A stretch of 64,000 nucleotides of DNA from assembly GCA_037355855.1 (NCBI GenBank), contig CM074766.1:930001-994000 (forward strand), written 5' to 3'. The position numbers were made by a program, and so were the translations under genes. Shown in pieces: positions 32,632-43,742 of this stretch (position 1 is its first letter; the number at the start of each line of letters is the position of its first letter). Source of the DNA: Pseudo-nitzschia pungens. Taxonomy: Eukaryota > Bacillariophyta > Bacillariophyceae > Bacillariales > Bacillariaceae. The notes below the pieces were generated by a model. It searched no databases. It saw only the letters and a list, made by a program, of their open reading frames with translations, and was not told where the DNA came from.

Positions 32632-34062
32632 GGTTTTGTTGCGTTGTGTTGTGTTGTATTGCGATGTGATGCTACAAGTTGTGATCCGTTCTATCCGGAT
32701 AGTATCAGCTGTATGCTGTTTTCTTTTCTGTGTGGTTGATCAATCAAGAAACGCGTTGTTGTCTAGTTCAAAAAAAGTGGCACGGAGCCAGAAACCGTAG
32801 AGGTTAATGTCGAACAAACGAAGAGTGAAGCGAGGTTTGTTCGCTCGTTACGCCAAAAGAAGAAGAAGTGAATGTGATGCTACTTGAACGAACTTGTGAA
32901 GAGAAAAAGGTGTCACGGAAGCAAGCGATACCTAGTCCTGTATCGTCCCGAATCCAGAGACTTCGGCTAATTACCGTAGACGATACGACGTTGAAGATGA
33001 TTCTGCATCGCTTACTTGTACGCGTATCGCGTCCAAGAATCAAAACTTCCAAAAAATGAAGTGATCAACTCCACCGAACAACGAACGACTTGTTGTCAAT
33101 CGTGTAACAAAAATATTCGTACGACTCGTTCTCCGTTGTCACGTCTGGATCCGTTGCCGTTGTCTCCCCTTCATCCTGTTGTGTCGGGCTCAATTCGGAT
33201 GTGTCGACGATTTCCAACCAAATTCGGCTCGGATTTCAACGACCCGACAGACCTGTGTTTGCTTACTTAGACCAGTGGGACTCGTAATCGATTTCATCAG
33301 TCCTCGCACCGATATTCGGAATACTTCAGCACGAAACACATCGTAATTATTTATGATGTGCCAGTCTATTATTATTACTGTATTTATTTTGTATCATGAT
33401 TCTCTCTACACGTAGTAATGCTAGCCGACGACAGCCCGGATGAACTACGAAGTCCGGGAAAGCCCTGGAGTTTCGGAACGAGGAAATCGACGAACTTTTA
33501 GTAACCTTACGTGTAGTAGAGTAAGACTACAAACTTTTTTAAAATGTCTAACGCACCGCAAAGTTCTTCGGAGGAATGCGCTGCACTTACTCGTACAACC
33601 ATTGCTGCTGGTGCTCCTCTGGTTCTTACTCCTCGTTGTAATTACTAGTAGTACTACTAGTTCTTCTTGTGTGATGAGATTTTGCCGTCGAAAGAAGACG
33701 AGTGCTGGTGTCAAATTGCGAGGCCAGCATGAAGCACGAGGAAGGACGACAACAACAAGAACAAGATTCTGTTCATTTGCATTTACTACTAGCTACTGTT
33801 GCTGGTGCCTGCAACACTATCATGCGGGGACACTTGAACTACTATTTCTTGTCCCCTCTTCTCCTCTAGTACTCTAGTAGTATTAGTACTAGTACTAGTA
33901 GAGGTGCGTCGGAAGTTTCGAATGCTGTCCGGGATGATGGTGGTGTTTACCACTTTGATTAGTAAGATTACTACTCCTACTACCGTACCAGTAGTACCTA
34001 GACATTGTTATTACTACTACTACTACTAAGAGGAGCTACGAAGAAATGCCACTAGTAGTACT
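32632..34062. other. intergenic, TAC/TAG-rich right half
   Basis: No gene seen. The right part (33640-34060) is dominated by TAC/TAG triplet runs broken by ordinary DNA. The motif GTAACCTTACG is at 33501. Confidence 0.5.
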
Positions 34063-34072
34063 AAACTGAAGA
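34063..34072. repeat. left target-site duplication AAACTGAAGA
   Basis: Ten bases exactly repeated at 35826-35835, directly outside the ends of the inverted-repeat element. Confidence 0.85.
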
Positions 34073-34337
34073 GGCGCTCGGAACGCAGATACGACAAATG
34101 AAGTCGAAGGGAACGCAGATGGGGTACTTCGGGTTGGAATTCTTTGGTTGGTACGCTAATAGGGTAATAAACCAAAATGGGGATAAATTCGGTACGCAGA
34201 TCTGGTAATGAAAACAGATGATACTTCCCGCTCTATCCAAATATACAGTAATGTAATATTTTAATGATCCTCAACAGTATTTATGAACAGTAGGGCTATA
34301 ATGATTGCGTCCACCGGGAGAAAAACACGCACGGTAA

Positions 34338-34860
34338 ATATGCACGGTAACATGCACAATAACATGCACGATAACATGCACGATAACATGCACGATAACA
34401 TGCACGATAACATGCACGGTAACATGCACGATAACATGCACGGTAACATGCACGGTAACATGCAAAATGGGTACAAACGGGTTCAAACGGGTTCAAACGG
34501 GTTCAAACAGGTTCAAACAGGTTCAAACGGGTACAGCAACCGGTTTCAAACGGGTTCAAACGGGTTCAAACGGTAAGATTTTTGAATCTACGTGTTAAAT
34601 TTTTAACGATTAATCCGGTCGACCCGGTACTTAACTATTGACCGGGTAAACTTTCAATACTAATTAGAATATTTAAGACGGAGATTCAAATTAATACATA
34701 GAAAACATTTTAATTATCGTATTGACGGTGGGAAATTGTTACTTGAGGTATTTTTTGTTAGTACCGTGCATGTTAATGTGCATGTTATCGTGCATGTTAT
34801 CGTGCATGCTATCGTGCATGCTATCGTGCATGTTATCGTGCATGTTATCGTGCATCTTAC
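34338..34860. repeat. inverted pair of 12-bp tandem arrays inside the element
   Basis: About ten units of ACATGCACGATA/ACATGCACGGTA at 34338-34465 face about eight complementary units (GTGCATGTTATC) at 34765-34860. Segments next to them (ATCTACGTGTTAAATTTTTA at 34587 and its inverse near 34910) are also inverted, so the inner half could itself fold into a hairpin. Confidence 0.9.
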
Positions 34861-35459
34861 CGTGTACCTTAAGTAACCATTTGAGCTTCAATTTTACACG
34901 GGGAATAGTTAAAAATTTAACACGTAGATTCAAAAATCTTCTGTACCGGGCAGACGAGGTACAAACGGGTAGTACAGACCGGTCATAGTCGGTACAACCC
35001 GGTGGCAGTACCCGTTTGTACCGGTTTGTTCCTGTTTGTACCTGTTTGTACCCGTTTGTACCTGTTTGTACCGGTTAGTACCCATTTGTACCGGGTTGTA
35101 CTACCAGGTTGACCGGTTTGTACCGAGTTGACCGGTTTGTACTGAGTTGACCGGTTTGTACCGGGTTGACCGGTTTGTACCGGGTTGACCGGTCGGCCCG
35201 GTACAGAAGATTTTTGAATCTACGTGTTAAATTGTACGATAACATACACAATAACATCCACAGTAATAATCATTGTCATAAACATTCAATAAGTAACCAT
35301 TTCCAACTGTTTACCGGTAAATATCAATCACCGTATTAAATTTTCAATACACATTAGAACATTTAACATGGAGATTCAATTTAACACGAATGACCGGGTT
35401 AATAGTTCAAAATTTAACACGTAGATTCAACCGACCGGGTACCGGTACAAACGGGTAGA

Positions 35460-35590
35460 TTTTTTGCAGTGGAAACCAGTACTGCAAAAAAAACCGGTTC
35501 AAACGGGTACAAACGGGTAGAGTTTTTGCAGTAGAAACCAGTACTGCAAAAAAAACCGGTTCAAACGGGTACAACCGGGTTTTTTTGCAG
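35460..35590. repeat. 62-bp duplication with TTTTTGCAGT/ACTGCAAAAA arms
   Basis: TTTTTGCAGTGGAAACCAGT then ACTGCAAAAA is repeated 62-63 bp downstream, each with short inverted arms and followed by CCGGTTCAAACGGGTACAAA. A third partial copy ends the region. Confidence 0.85.
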
Positions 35591-35825
35591 TTACCATGCA
35601 CCGTGCGTGTTTTTCTCCCCATGCACGCAATATTGCCCTAGTACTGTTAAATACTGTCAAGCATATAGTGCAAAATATCATCTGTTTCATTACCAGATCT
35701 GCGTACCGAATTTATCCCCATTTTGGTTTATTACCCTATTAGCGTACCAACCAAAGAATTCCGACCCAAAGTACCCCATCTGCGTTCCCTTTGACTTCAT
35801 TTGTCGTATCTGCGTTCCAGGCGCC

Positions 35826-35835
35826 AAACTGAAGA
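35826..35835. repeat. right target-site duplication AAACTGAAGA
   Basis: Matches 34063-34072 in all ten bases. Confidence 0.85.
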
Positions 35836-37773
35836 AGTCAGCAGCAACAACCCGCTGGAGCACGAAGCACCAGCTAATAGTACTACTAGTAAGGACTAGT
35901 AGTAATAGGATGAGCAGCAGCACCATCCACTTGAACTTGGTACGGTTACCTTACCGTACATTCAACATGATACGGTAATGCAGAACGTAAAACAGGGGGA
36001 CAGATTCAAAGATTCAGTTGATGGGACTTTTATGTAAGGTTACTTCAGTAAGTTTACCAGGTAAGGTAATAACTTGAAACTACTGAATTGAGAATACCGG
36101 TAGGAAGTACGAAGTACGTAAGTTCAAGTACCGTAGTACATGTGAGTACTTGTACTTCGTACGATTTTGGGCTACTACTGTACAGAAAAAAGTGACGGGC
36201 GTGCCTCTTCTGTGAACCACAACCGATTACGTAGTACAAGAAAACTACCTCGTCATAACAATATTGAATACTACATACCGGTACATGTAGAGCTACTTAA
36301 TTGTGACCCCGCCCGATGGACGTGGGGCTGTTGTGAATAGAATAGAGTGGGCTATATTATTCTTAATATTACAAAGTACGTACTAGCAAATACTTGTATG
36401 ATCTTGGACTACCAAAAAAGAAAGTGACAGGCGTGTCTTGCTTCTTGTGCACAGCTCCCGCCTACCGGTAGGAAAACATAATGAAAACGTCATGATAATA
36501 TTCTCAAAAGTTACATTGCTTGCACACGCACATTATCTCACTAAGATCTTACTTCATAAGTTTACTTAATTGTGACCCCGCCCGTGGCAGGGTGAGGCTG
36601 TACAAGGATAGTTCTTGAATTCATTTATACACCACTCGAACCGACTCGAACCATACTGCCACTTGTCGTGGTTTTTTCTCAGACGCGGTTCATTACCAAG
36701 GATGTCAAAAGGTACCGTATAAGCAAAGTGCGTCCACATCACTTTCATTACCAAAATAGAAAATAAAAAATCGAACTTCGTACTAGCGAACAAAGAGCAA
36801 GATGACAGCTCTCGCTAATTATGTAGATTATGGAGGTAATTTCAGTTTAGCAACGAGTTAAAAGAGAAACAATTATGAAGTTTTTCACAACATTAAACAC
36901 AACAAAACATACAGCATCGTCATCGTTATCGTCGTCGTCGCCAACTACTTCGTATTTATTTGTCAAAGTTCTGTCGACATACCGTACCGGTACGAGTGTT
37001 CTTCTTTTCAGGAACCAAAGCTCTGCAACTATTGTTTGTTTTCTTGAATAGAATAGAAGAAGAAGCCAAAAAAGAAAGCACACTGCCGTAAGCTTCAGAA
37101 ATCCACGTGTTGGCGAAATGGATGAGCTTGCGAGACAAGTTGTTTTTGTCCGTTTTGGCTCTTAAATAATTGTTCCTTTCGTAAAGCATTTTATTACAGG
37201 GCGCAATTTCGCAATTTTGCACTATTTATATAATTTTTCATATTTTTGCCGTCTCCGTCAGTCACAAAAAATCGTAACTCAAATCGTTCAATTCCTTCTC
37301 TGTTATCGGGTCTGCTGAATACAAGAAGTAGAATCATCTTCAAAACCACAACACACAACTGAACGCTTTCGAACCCCACCGCGTATGTTCCTATCGAAAT
37401 ATCGCAGTCGTAAAAAGGTCTTCTGCACCGTAGAACTTCTGGGAATTCCACGAGGTCACACAAAAGCATTCTCAACAGTTTTGTTGTTTTTCACCCCAAT
37501 CGATTTACCAGTTCGATCCGGTCCGATCCGATCCGATCCGATAATCTCCCAAAGCCCAGAACAATACAATACAATACAATACAACATTGACCAGAATCGC
37601 AGCTCACGCTTGGATTAACGCTTCCATTCGTGTTTGCGTTGCAAACTTTTTCGGACTGACATCGGAATAGACTTTTCTGAACATCGATTCGAACCCAACC
37701 CCGATTGGTGAATTCATTTCTCTGATAGAGGTTGCTTCTGGTACGACCGAACGAGTTCCGGTACGAGTTCTCG
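35836..37773. other. intergenic with diverged 250-270-bp repeats and pentamers
   Basis: No gene seen. TTAATTGTGACCCCGCCCG occurs at about 36298 and 36566, each preceded by a related ACTTGTA...AAAGTGACGGGCGTG segment (36150-36200 and 36390-36435); a third, weaker start is near 36775. GATCC pentamers lie at 37514-37541 and AATAC pentamers at 37561-37584, upstream of the next gene. Confidence 0.6.
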
Positions 37774-40312
37774 ATGGTCCCAGTTCCGCTTCCTCAAGCT
37801 ACGATGGAGGGACTGTTTAAATCGCAAGTTCCGGGTACGAGTAGCTACAATTTTGACGACGGCAATAATGATAACAACCGGACGAGCGGTTTTCTTAACA
37901 TTTTCGGTAATGTCTTGGGGAGTGGCGTTCAGGGCACTAGCAATGACACGAATCAAACATCCAGAGCGAACAGTGTGCACAACAACGGGAATTTCAACAA
38001 CGATTTGTCTTACCATGGTGCAGCTGCGGGCACCCGCGCAACGGACCACGACCCCGGCAGCAAACTCAGCTGTAACAACATGGCCACCAACCTGACTCCA
38101 CGGAACAACGGCATCGCCCGTCAGTCCAACCTGATCGATGAGGTCATCGCCGAGAGGCAGCGCCAGCGGCTCAGCCGGCTGCAAAACTTGTACCACACCA
38201 ACTTTTTTTCCGCCAATCCCGGCAAGGACAACTACATCGATGACACCCAGACATCATCGATCGCGGAGGATGTTATCTCGGACCTCAGCCGGCGGGTCAA
38301 CAACCTTTCGATGAAGGAGAAGCAGAATGCCCAGGACGATATATATGGCTTTCGGTCGCGGCACAAGCAGGAAGACCCCGTCGAGCTAAACATCTGGCTG
38401 AACGAGATGGACGATCTCATTCAGCGAGCAATTTACGGAAGCGACAAACGCTTCTCGGCGCTGCGGCTGGCGATGCACAGCAACGCTCCCTCCGAAGTGT
38501 CGAACGACGCGTCCCCAGGACTCGAAATGACGGGTGCACAGTACGTTGCCAGTCAGCGCCTCAAGTTTCTGCGTGCGGCAGACTGGCTGGTGGAACACGC
38601 CGTCACACGCATGGCCAAGTACTTCGAGCTCAAGCTCGAGTACTTTGGGTCCGATTGCCTGGCGCGCGATCTGACTCTGGAGGATCTGACGGAGGAGCAC
38701 GTGGAGCTCTGGGGTTCATCCAGCTGGCGGAGGAACGGGACTCCTACGGGCGGGCCGTCCTAATCTTTATAGGAAAGAACCAAGTTCATTTGCCGGTGCG
38801 GATCGTGGTGAGTTTGACAAGGACCGTGCGGGCAAAAATCATTTCGTCGCAATGTTTCCTTCTTTTTCGGACTTTTTGGAATGTTGCGACTTTGTTTTGC
38901 GCCTGGGATTCTGAATATCCTGAATTCTGTTTTTGCTTCCGCTTCCGCTTCTTTTTCACACTTTTTTTTTGGAATGATTTGCTTCCGCTGCGCAGATACG
39001 GGTCCTCCTTTACGTGTCCATGGTCATGACGCAGGACGAAACCGTTCAGATCACCGGAAACGATCAGATATGCATGTGCCATGGACAGGAATTTTTTATC
39101 GCGGGTCGTGCAAGCCTCATCCTTCAGGTGTATTCGGGGCTTCCGCTCAGGGGAGTTGCCCGTCACATTTGCTACAACCAAATACAGTCCATGCCCCTCA
39201 TCGAGTCACTCGCCAAGATTGTTGGACTCTGGGGAATCGTCCGCATGCGACTGCACCAGGGAACCGTCATGGAGTGTGCCTACAACCTCATGACTTACGG
39301 GATTCCGCGGAACGCAATTCCAATCAACAACGATGGTGAGGTCGAGTTGGAATTCCACCACGCCTTTCTCGACGCCATCAAGCGCAAGGAGACCGAGGAA
39401 AAGAACCGGAAGCGCAAGCAACGCATCGATCGGCAGCTCCGAAATATCCATCAGATTCATCAGCAGATCCAGGATCACGACAGGGATTTGGATCGCCGCA
39501 AAAGCAACCACAGCCGTAGGGGAGAACGCTACCAGCGAGAACCACCCCTTCTGAATGGAACGGCTGCATCGGGCTTGTGGATGGAGCGGCTGGAAGACCT
39601 GCCGGATGATTTCTTGGCACCGATCGATGGCAGTTCGCCGCCGTTGAAATATGTCGGAAACCACGACCCATCCACGGGGCACGTCTCGAGTGATGTTTCG
39701 ATGGCGTCGACATCGTCCCAATCCGGTGCAGAAAGCAAATTCAGGCACGCATCGACTGCAACACCGGCAGCAACATCGATCTCCGAATCGGGAGGCAAGC
39801 GGAACGACTTTATCATCGTCCCCGCGGTTCTGGATGTCATCATGGGCCGCGGCCGACACAACAAGAAAAAACCGGGAAACCGCAAGCTCAACGAGCTGCT
39901 CGAATCCTATCAAGAGGAATACGAGGCCGGGGACAAGTTTCAAAAGACGGTCCTCTCCGAGGTGGTGGTCTCGAAAATGATCGAGGAGGGGAGCCGGTTT
40001 TTGGTTCGTGACGGAGAAAAGAACGGGTTGTGGGTCGAGGTTTCGCTCGAAAAGGCCCGGGACAAGGTGGCTCACGATTTCCGGAACCTGCGGAGGAACG
40101 CCAAGCTGGCAAAGAATCAAAAATCCGATGGCACCGGTAAAAATGGAACCAACGTCGCCAAACCGTCCGCGAATGTCGACACTTCGAGGAGCTCAAGTCC
40201 GTACACAAACACCAAAATTACTCAGAAACGCCAGCGGGAGAGCCAGAGCTCGAAAGGCGAGGACGACATGAGCCTTTCGAAACGCAGCAACAGGAACACC
40301 GTCATCAACTGA
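37774..40312 (+). CDS. CRAL-TRIO-like plus DUF6824 protein, two exons, one-base frameshift
   Basis: ATG 37774. The N-terminal half is Asn/Ser-rich, then helical (LIDEVIAERQRQRLSRLQNL). A Sec14/CRAL-TRIO-like lipid-binding region follows: FLRAADWLVEHAVTRMAKYF, FIQLAEERDSYGRAVLIFIG, then VMTQDETVQITGNDQICMCH. To join the first two parts one base must be added at the GGGG run 38711-38714, otherwise the frame ends at 38763. An intron, 38808-38995 (donor GTGAGT, acceptor CGCAG, phase 0, 188 bp), splits the domain. After a Lys/Glu-rich helix comes DUF6824: VIMGRGRHNKKKPGNRKLNE, FQKTVLSEVVVSKMIEE, SLEKARDKVAHDFRNLRR, known to me from diatoms and probably DNA- or protein-binding. The second copy of this architecture is at 62401. 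Confidence 0.85.
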
Positions 40313-42109
40313 TGGGTACTGTGGTGCATTTCAATGCAATGCAAGATCGTGCGGGCGAGCCGTGGATGGATCACTGTACCGATGGATAGAGAACGCGTTG
40401 TCCTAGTTTACAATTAACCCGGTACAGCAGTGCACAAAAGAGGCGCTCTCCAGACGTTACAACTGGCTTTCGGATTCATTGCACCGTACAGCATGGCACA
40501 ATTTTTCAGTCTGGCGACTTGTGTGACAACTCTTGCGGTCGCAACGGGAATCACACCGTTTTGTACCTTTTGATTGTTGAACAACCGCGAGGGAAGAAGA
40601 AGACATTCGACAACCCACGAACGGGGGACGCTGCCGCCAGTGCCAGCTCCTCGGCAAAAGAAGACATGTTGCAGAACGAGTCGATGGCCAGAAATAGTGT
40701 TGCACAGAAACCTTCTGTTTTGCAACAGATGACTTTTCGATTTCATACTTGGCATCGAAGGAAACGAAGTTAGAACGTTTCTCACAGGCCTGTACTGCGT
40801 GAATAATATTTGTGGGTTAGATTTCTACCAACGTGTTCGGTGGTATTTTCGGTCGAGACCGACAGTAACAATAATTCGATTCTCCCTCCAAATGTCAGAG
40901 GCATTCCTGATCTACCAGGGTTGCGATTCTTGGATAGAATAGTTTGTACATATGTTCGAATAGTATTACCTGTAGTGAATATTCATGACCTGAGTTAAAT
41001 CCACCAGAGCAATCGGCACCATCGAACGAGATTCGTTTTGCTTTGCTGTATTCAGCTGCATCATAGAACCAAATTTTCGCTCGACTGAGTTCGATTGAAT
41101 TTGCTTCTTGTACGGACTGGAAATATCGTTGCCCGTACATCGTCTTCGATGCAGGTGTTTCGAAACAGACGGCGTGACACGTCAAAATTCTCTCGTCAAA
41201 ATTGCAAACCGTTTGGAAGCACCCCTTTTCCAGCTTTGATCTACCTCAAATCTTTCAAAAATACAACGCTATACTAGTCTATGTTGAATAGTGCTTCGTT
41301 ATCTAGTAACAATAGTGGTGGTACTGCTGGAAGCAAAACCAACATCCTGACTCCTGAATCTAACCAGCACGAGGAATTGTGCTTGTGTACTAGTAGTACT
41401 ACTACGTGGAGCGGAATGATGGGGTTATCCCTGAGAGTGGTGGTTGACTCCAGTGAGTACGTTGGGTTTAGAATTATGCTCTGTACCTTGGGACGTTTTT
41501 TTCACTCATTGAGTCCTTTCACTGCATCGAATGAGTGAAAACTTCGTGGTAAGAATAGATTTTTGTCATCGTTTTGATCAAGAATAGAGTGAATAAACAT
41601 CAAGAGTGATCAAGGGAGGATAGCACTATTATCCACAGTATTACTGATACAAGTACTGCTACTAGGAGCAGAGAACATCCTTCACTTTTTATGGGGTAAT
41701 CTGGTGATCTCCTGGAATTCTGATTCTTCCTGCAAAAGTTCACCATCAAGACAAAATGACACGGTCCTTGAGCTTTCCGTTCTCATTTTACCCCACAAAA
41801 TGATGCTTCTCACCTTTTACACAAATCTTTGAGGGAAAGGACAATGAAAAGCAGCAAGAAGTAAGGATAATGATAATGAGCATCCTCCTTTTGGATACTT
41901 GATGGTAAGGTAGTAAGGTTACTACTAGCTAGTAGTGGTTGTGTTGGTGTGACAACAAAAATCCGATCAGATTCGTTTTGTTTGAAATGCTCGGTTCGTT
42001 TTATGATACGAACTGAAGATCCACTTGCTCACTTGGGCACAAGTATTTTTTGTACTCGTAACCTTACGCACTCGTAATCTTAATTTCTCATCGGCAAAGT
42101 TTATCCATT
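40313..42109. other. intergenic with one weak small gene candidate
   Basis: Apart from the 40493 candidate listed separately, no gene seen. TAC/TAG triplets near 41393; GTAAGGTTAC near 41906 and GTAACCTTACG at 42058 just before the next gene. Confidence 0.5.
40493..40773 (+). CDS. possible small membrane protein (weak, frame must shift)
   Basis: ATG 40493 starts a hydrophobic segment (MAQFFSLATCVTTLAVATGI then TPFCTF) and stops at 40571. One base away the frame goes on with LLIVEQPRGKKKTFDNPRTG and a Ser/Ala-rich, then basic tail to 40773. A joined product would be about 93 residues with one membrane span. I do not recognise it, and the shift may mean it is not a gene. Confidence 0.25.
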
Positions 42110-43742
42110 ATGCACTGCAAGTGCGGTTCTTCTACGGTGAACCCATCTCCTTCGAAGCCCGACGGTTTTCTGTCTGTCTTTCTCCTCGGTTTCTCTCGTA
42201 ATCGACTTTCATTCGCGAACATGTCGTTGTCGTCATCGTCATCTGCAACCAGCTGCTCCTTTCTCGAAAGATTGGTAGGAACGTCAAACTACAATGTGGT
42301 GCTCGCTGTAGCCGGCAACATACTGTCGTGGTTTGTAGCGACGTTCGTGCCATCGAAGCTTCCCTTGCTCCTGCCGTTCATTCCAGAAGAAGAAACACTT
42401 GATGCATCGGCTGCTACTGTCGACAAGAATGAAGGTTCCAGAACGAAATGCGTTGCTATTGGACGTCCGGGTGGGATGGAGCAGCTGCGAATCATACGTC
42501 TCAAGGAAGGTTACGCTACTTGTGGATACAACGTCAAGACCCCCGGAGGGAACAACTCCCCCTTCGTAGATGTTTCGAGTTTCGACCCAACTACGGTGTC
42601 GGGGGATGCCGAGGCAGAAAGTGCAACGTCCTTTTTCGTCGTTCTACGAATCCGTGCCTTCTCCGTCAACTACGCCGATTGCTGCATCCGTTGGGGACTC
42701 TACGAGAGCGCCAACCGGTTTGTGGGTTATCCCATCGTTCCCGGATTCGACGTCGCCGGAGTGGTGGAACGGGTGATACCCCCGAGAGGCGCACCGAGCA
42801 CGGCGTCTCCTCCCTTTGCGGTAGGCGAGAAGGTATACGGGGCGACGTTTTTCGGTGCCTATTCTACGCGGTGTTTGATCCCTTCCGATCAACTCCGGAA
42901 AATCCCGGAGGGCCTGTCCTTTGCCCAGGCAGCGGCGTTGCCCGCCGTGTCTCTGACGGCTCTGTACGCATTGCATCTCGGGGGACGGTTTCCCTTTGTT
43001 GCGGCATGCGGAAAAGACGAGCAGACGCCACCTCCGAACAACTCCGTCACGGTGATTGCACCGAGCAACCGATCGATATTGATCCATTCCGCGGCCGGTG
43101 GAGTGGGAAGCATGATGGTGCAAATGGCCAAGTTGTTGGGATTGTCGCCGGTGGTAGGGGTGGTGGGCCGAACCACCAAGGTGGAAGAAGCCCGATCCCT
43201 CGGATGCGACGTGGTCATCGACAAGCAGCAACTTCGGAGCGATGGATCTTCCATGTGGGACGCGAATCCGAGCCGCGGGCCCCGACGACGGCTATTCCAT
43301 CATTGCGGATCCCAACGGCGTTTCGACACTGCAGGACTCCTTCGACCATCTGTGCCCGACGGGTCGACTGATCGTGTTTGGGTTCCACTCGAACCTGCCC
43401 ATGGGTCGCGACTCGCTGAACCCCCTGGAGTGGATGCGAATGATCTCCAAGGCGTCCAAGATGCCGACCTTTGACCCGATGGAACTGGTCACGTCGAACA
43501 AGTCGGTTCTGGGGTTCAATCTGTCGTTTTTCTCCGACGAGACCGGCATGCTCCATCCCATGTTCGACCAAATCGAGCGATGGATGTCGCCAAAGCCCGG
43601 CGGGGACGCGGCCGCAAGTGCGGAGCTCCGATTGCGGTGCCCGCGCGTCACGGAAATGCCAATGGAACAAATAGGAGAGGCCCACCAACTGATACAGAGC
43701 GGCACAACGGTTGGAAAACTCGTCTTGATTGCTGGCGACTGA
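42110..43742 (+). CDS. VAT1-like zinc-free quinone oxidoreductase (MDR family), one-base frameshift
   Basis: ATG 42110. The N-terminus has a hydrophobic stretch (NVVLAVAGNILSWFVATFV). A medium-chain reductase follows: VVLRIRAFSVNYADCCIRWG, YPIVPGFDVAGVVERV, GEKVYGATFFGAYST, and the NADPH-binding AAGGVGSMMVQMAK (near residue 328). The C-terminal part (DGYSIIADPNGVSTLQDSFD, PTGRLIVFGFHSNLP, SVLGFNLSFF, GKLVLIAG) matches VAT-1-type proteins, which share long runs such as GRLV.YGFHS. No structural zinc Cys cluster is seen. The two halves are in different frames; removal of one A at 43265-43266 joins MWDA to IRAAGPDDGYS. Role probably NADPH-dependent reduction of a quinone or enone, perhaps at a membrane. 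Confidence 0.87.

Larger units (their letters stand above)
34073..35825. mobile_element. Mutator-like non-autonomous element, 1,753 bp, long inverted ends
   Basis: The left end GGCGCTCGGAACGCAGATAC and the right end (read inward GGCGCCTGGAACGCAGATAC) are inverted repeats with two mismatches in the first 20. Near-perfect inverted similarity continues for about 155 bp (to 34225 and 35675), then a weaker match continues to about 34350 and 35590 (shared GGGAGAAAAACACGCACGG). A 10-bp direct repeat flanks both ends. Long terminal inverted repeats with a 9-11-bp target duplication are the hallmark of Mutator-like elements. The inside has no gene, only tandem repeats: AACATGCACGAT (34338-34465) and its inverted copy (34765-34860), GGGTTCAAAC decamers (34475-34573), and GTACCGGGTTGACCGGTTT units (35095-35200). 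Confidence 0.88.

Noticed and set aside
34283..34576. Frames rich in NMHD or VHVI repeats
   Set aside because: Products of the 12-bp tandem array inside the transposable element, open on both strands.
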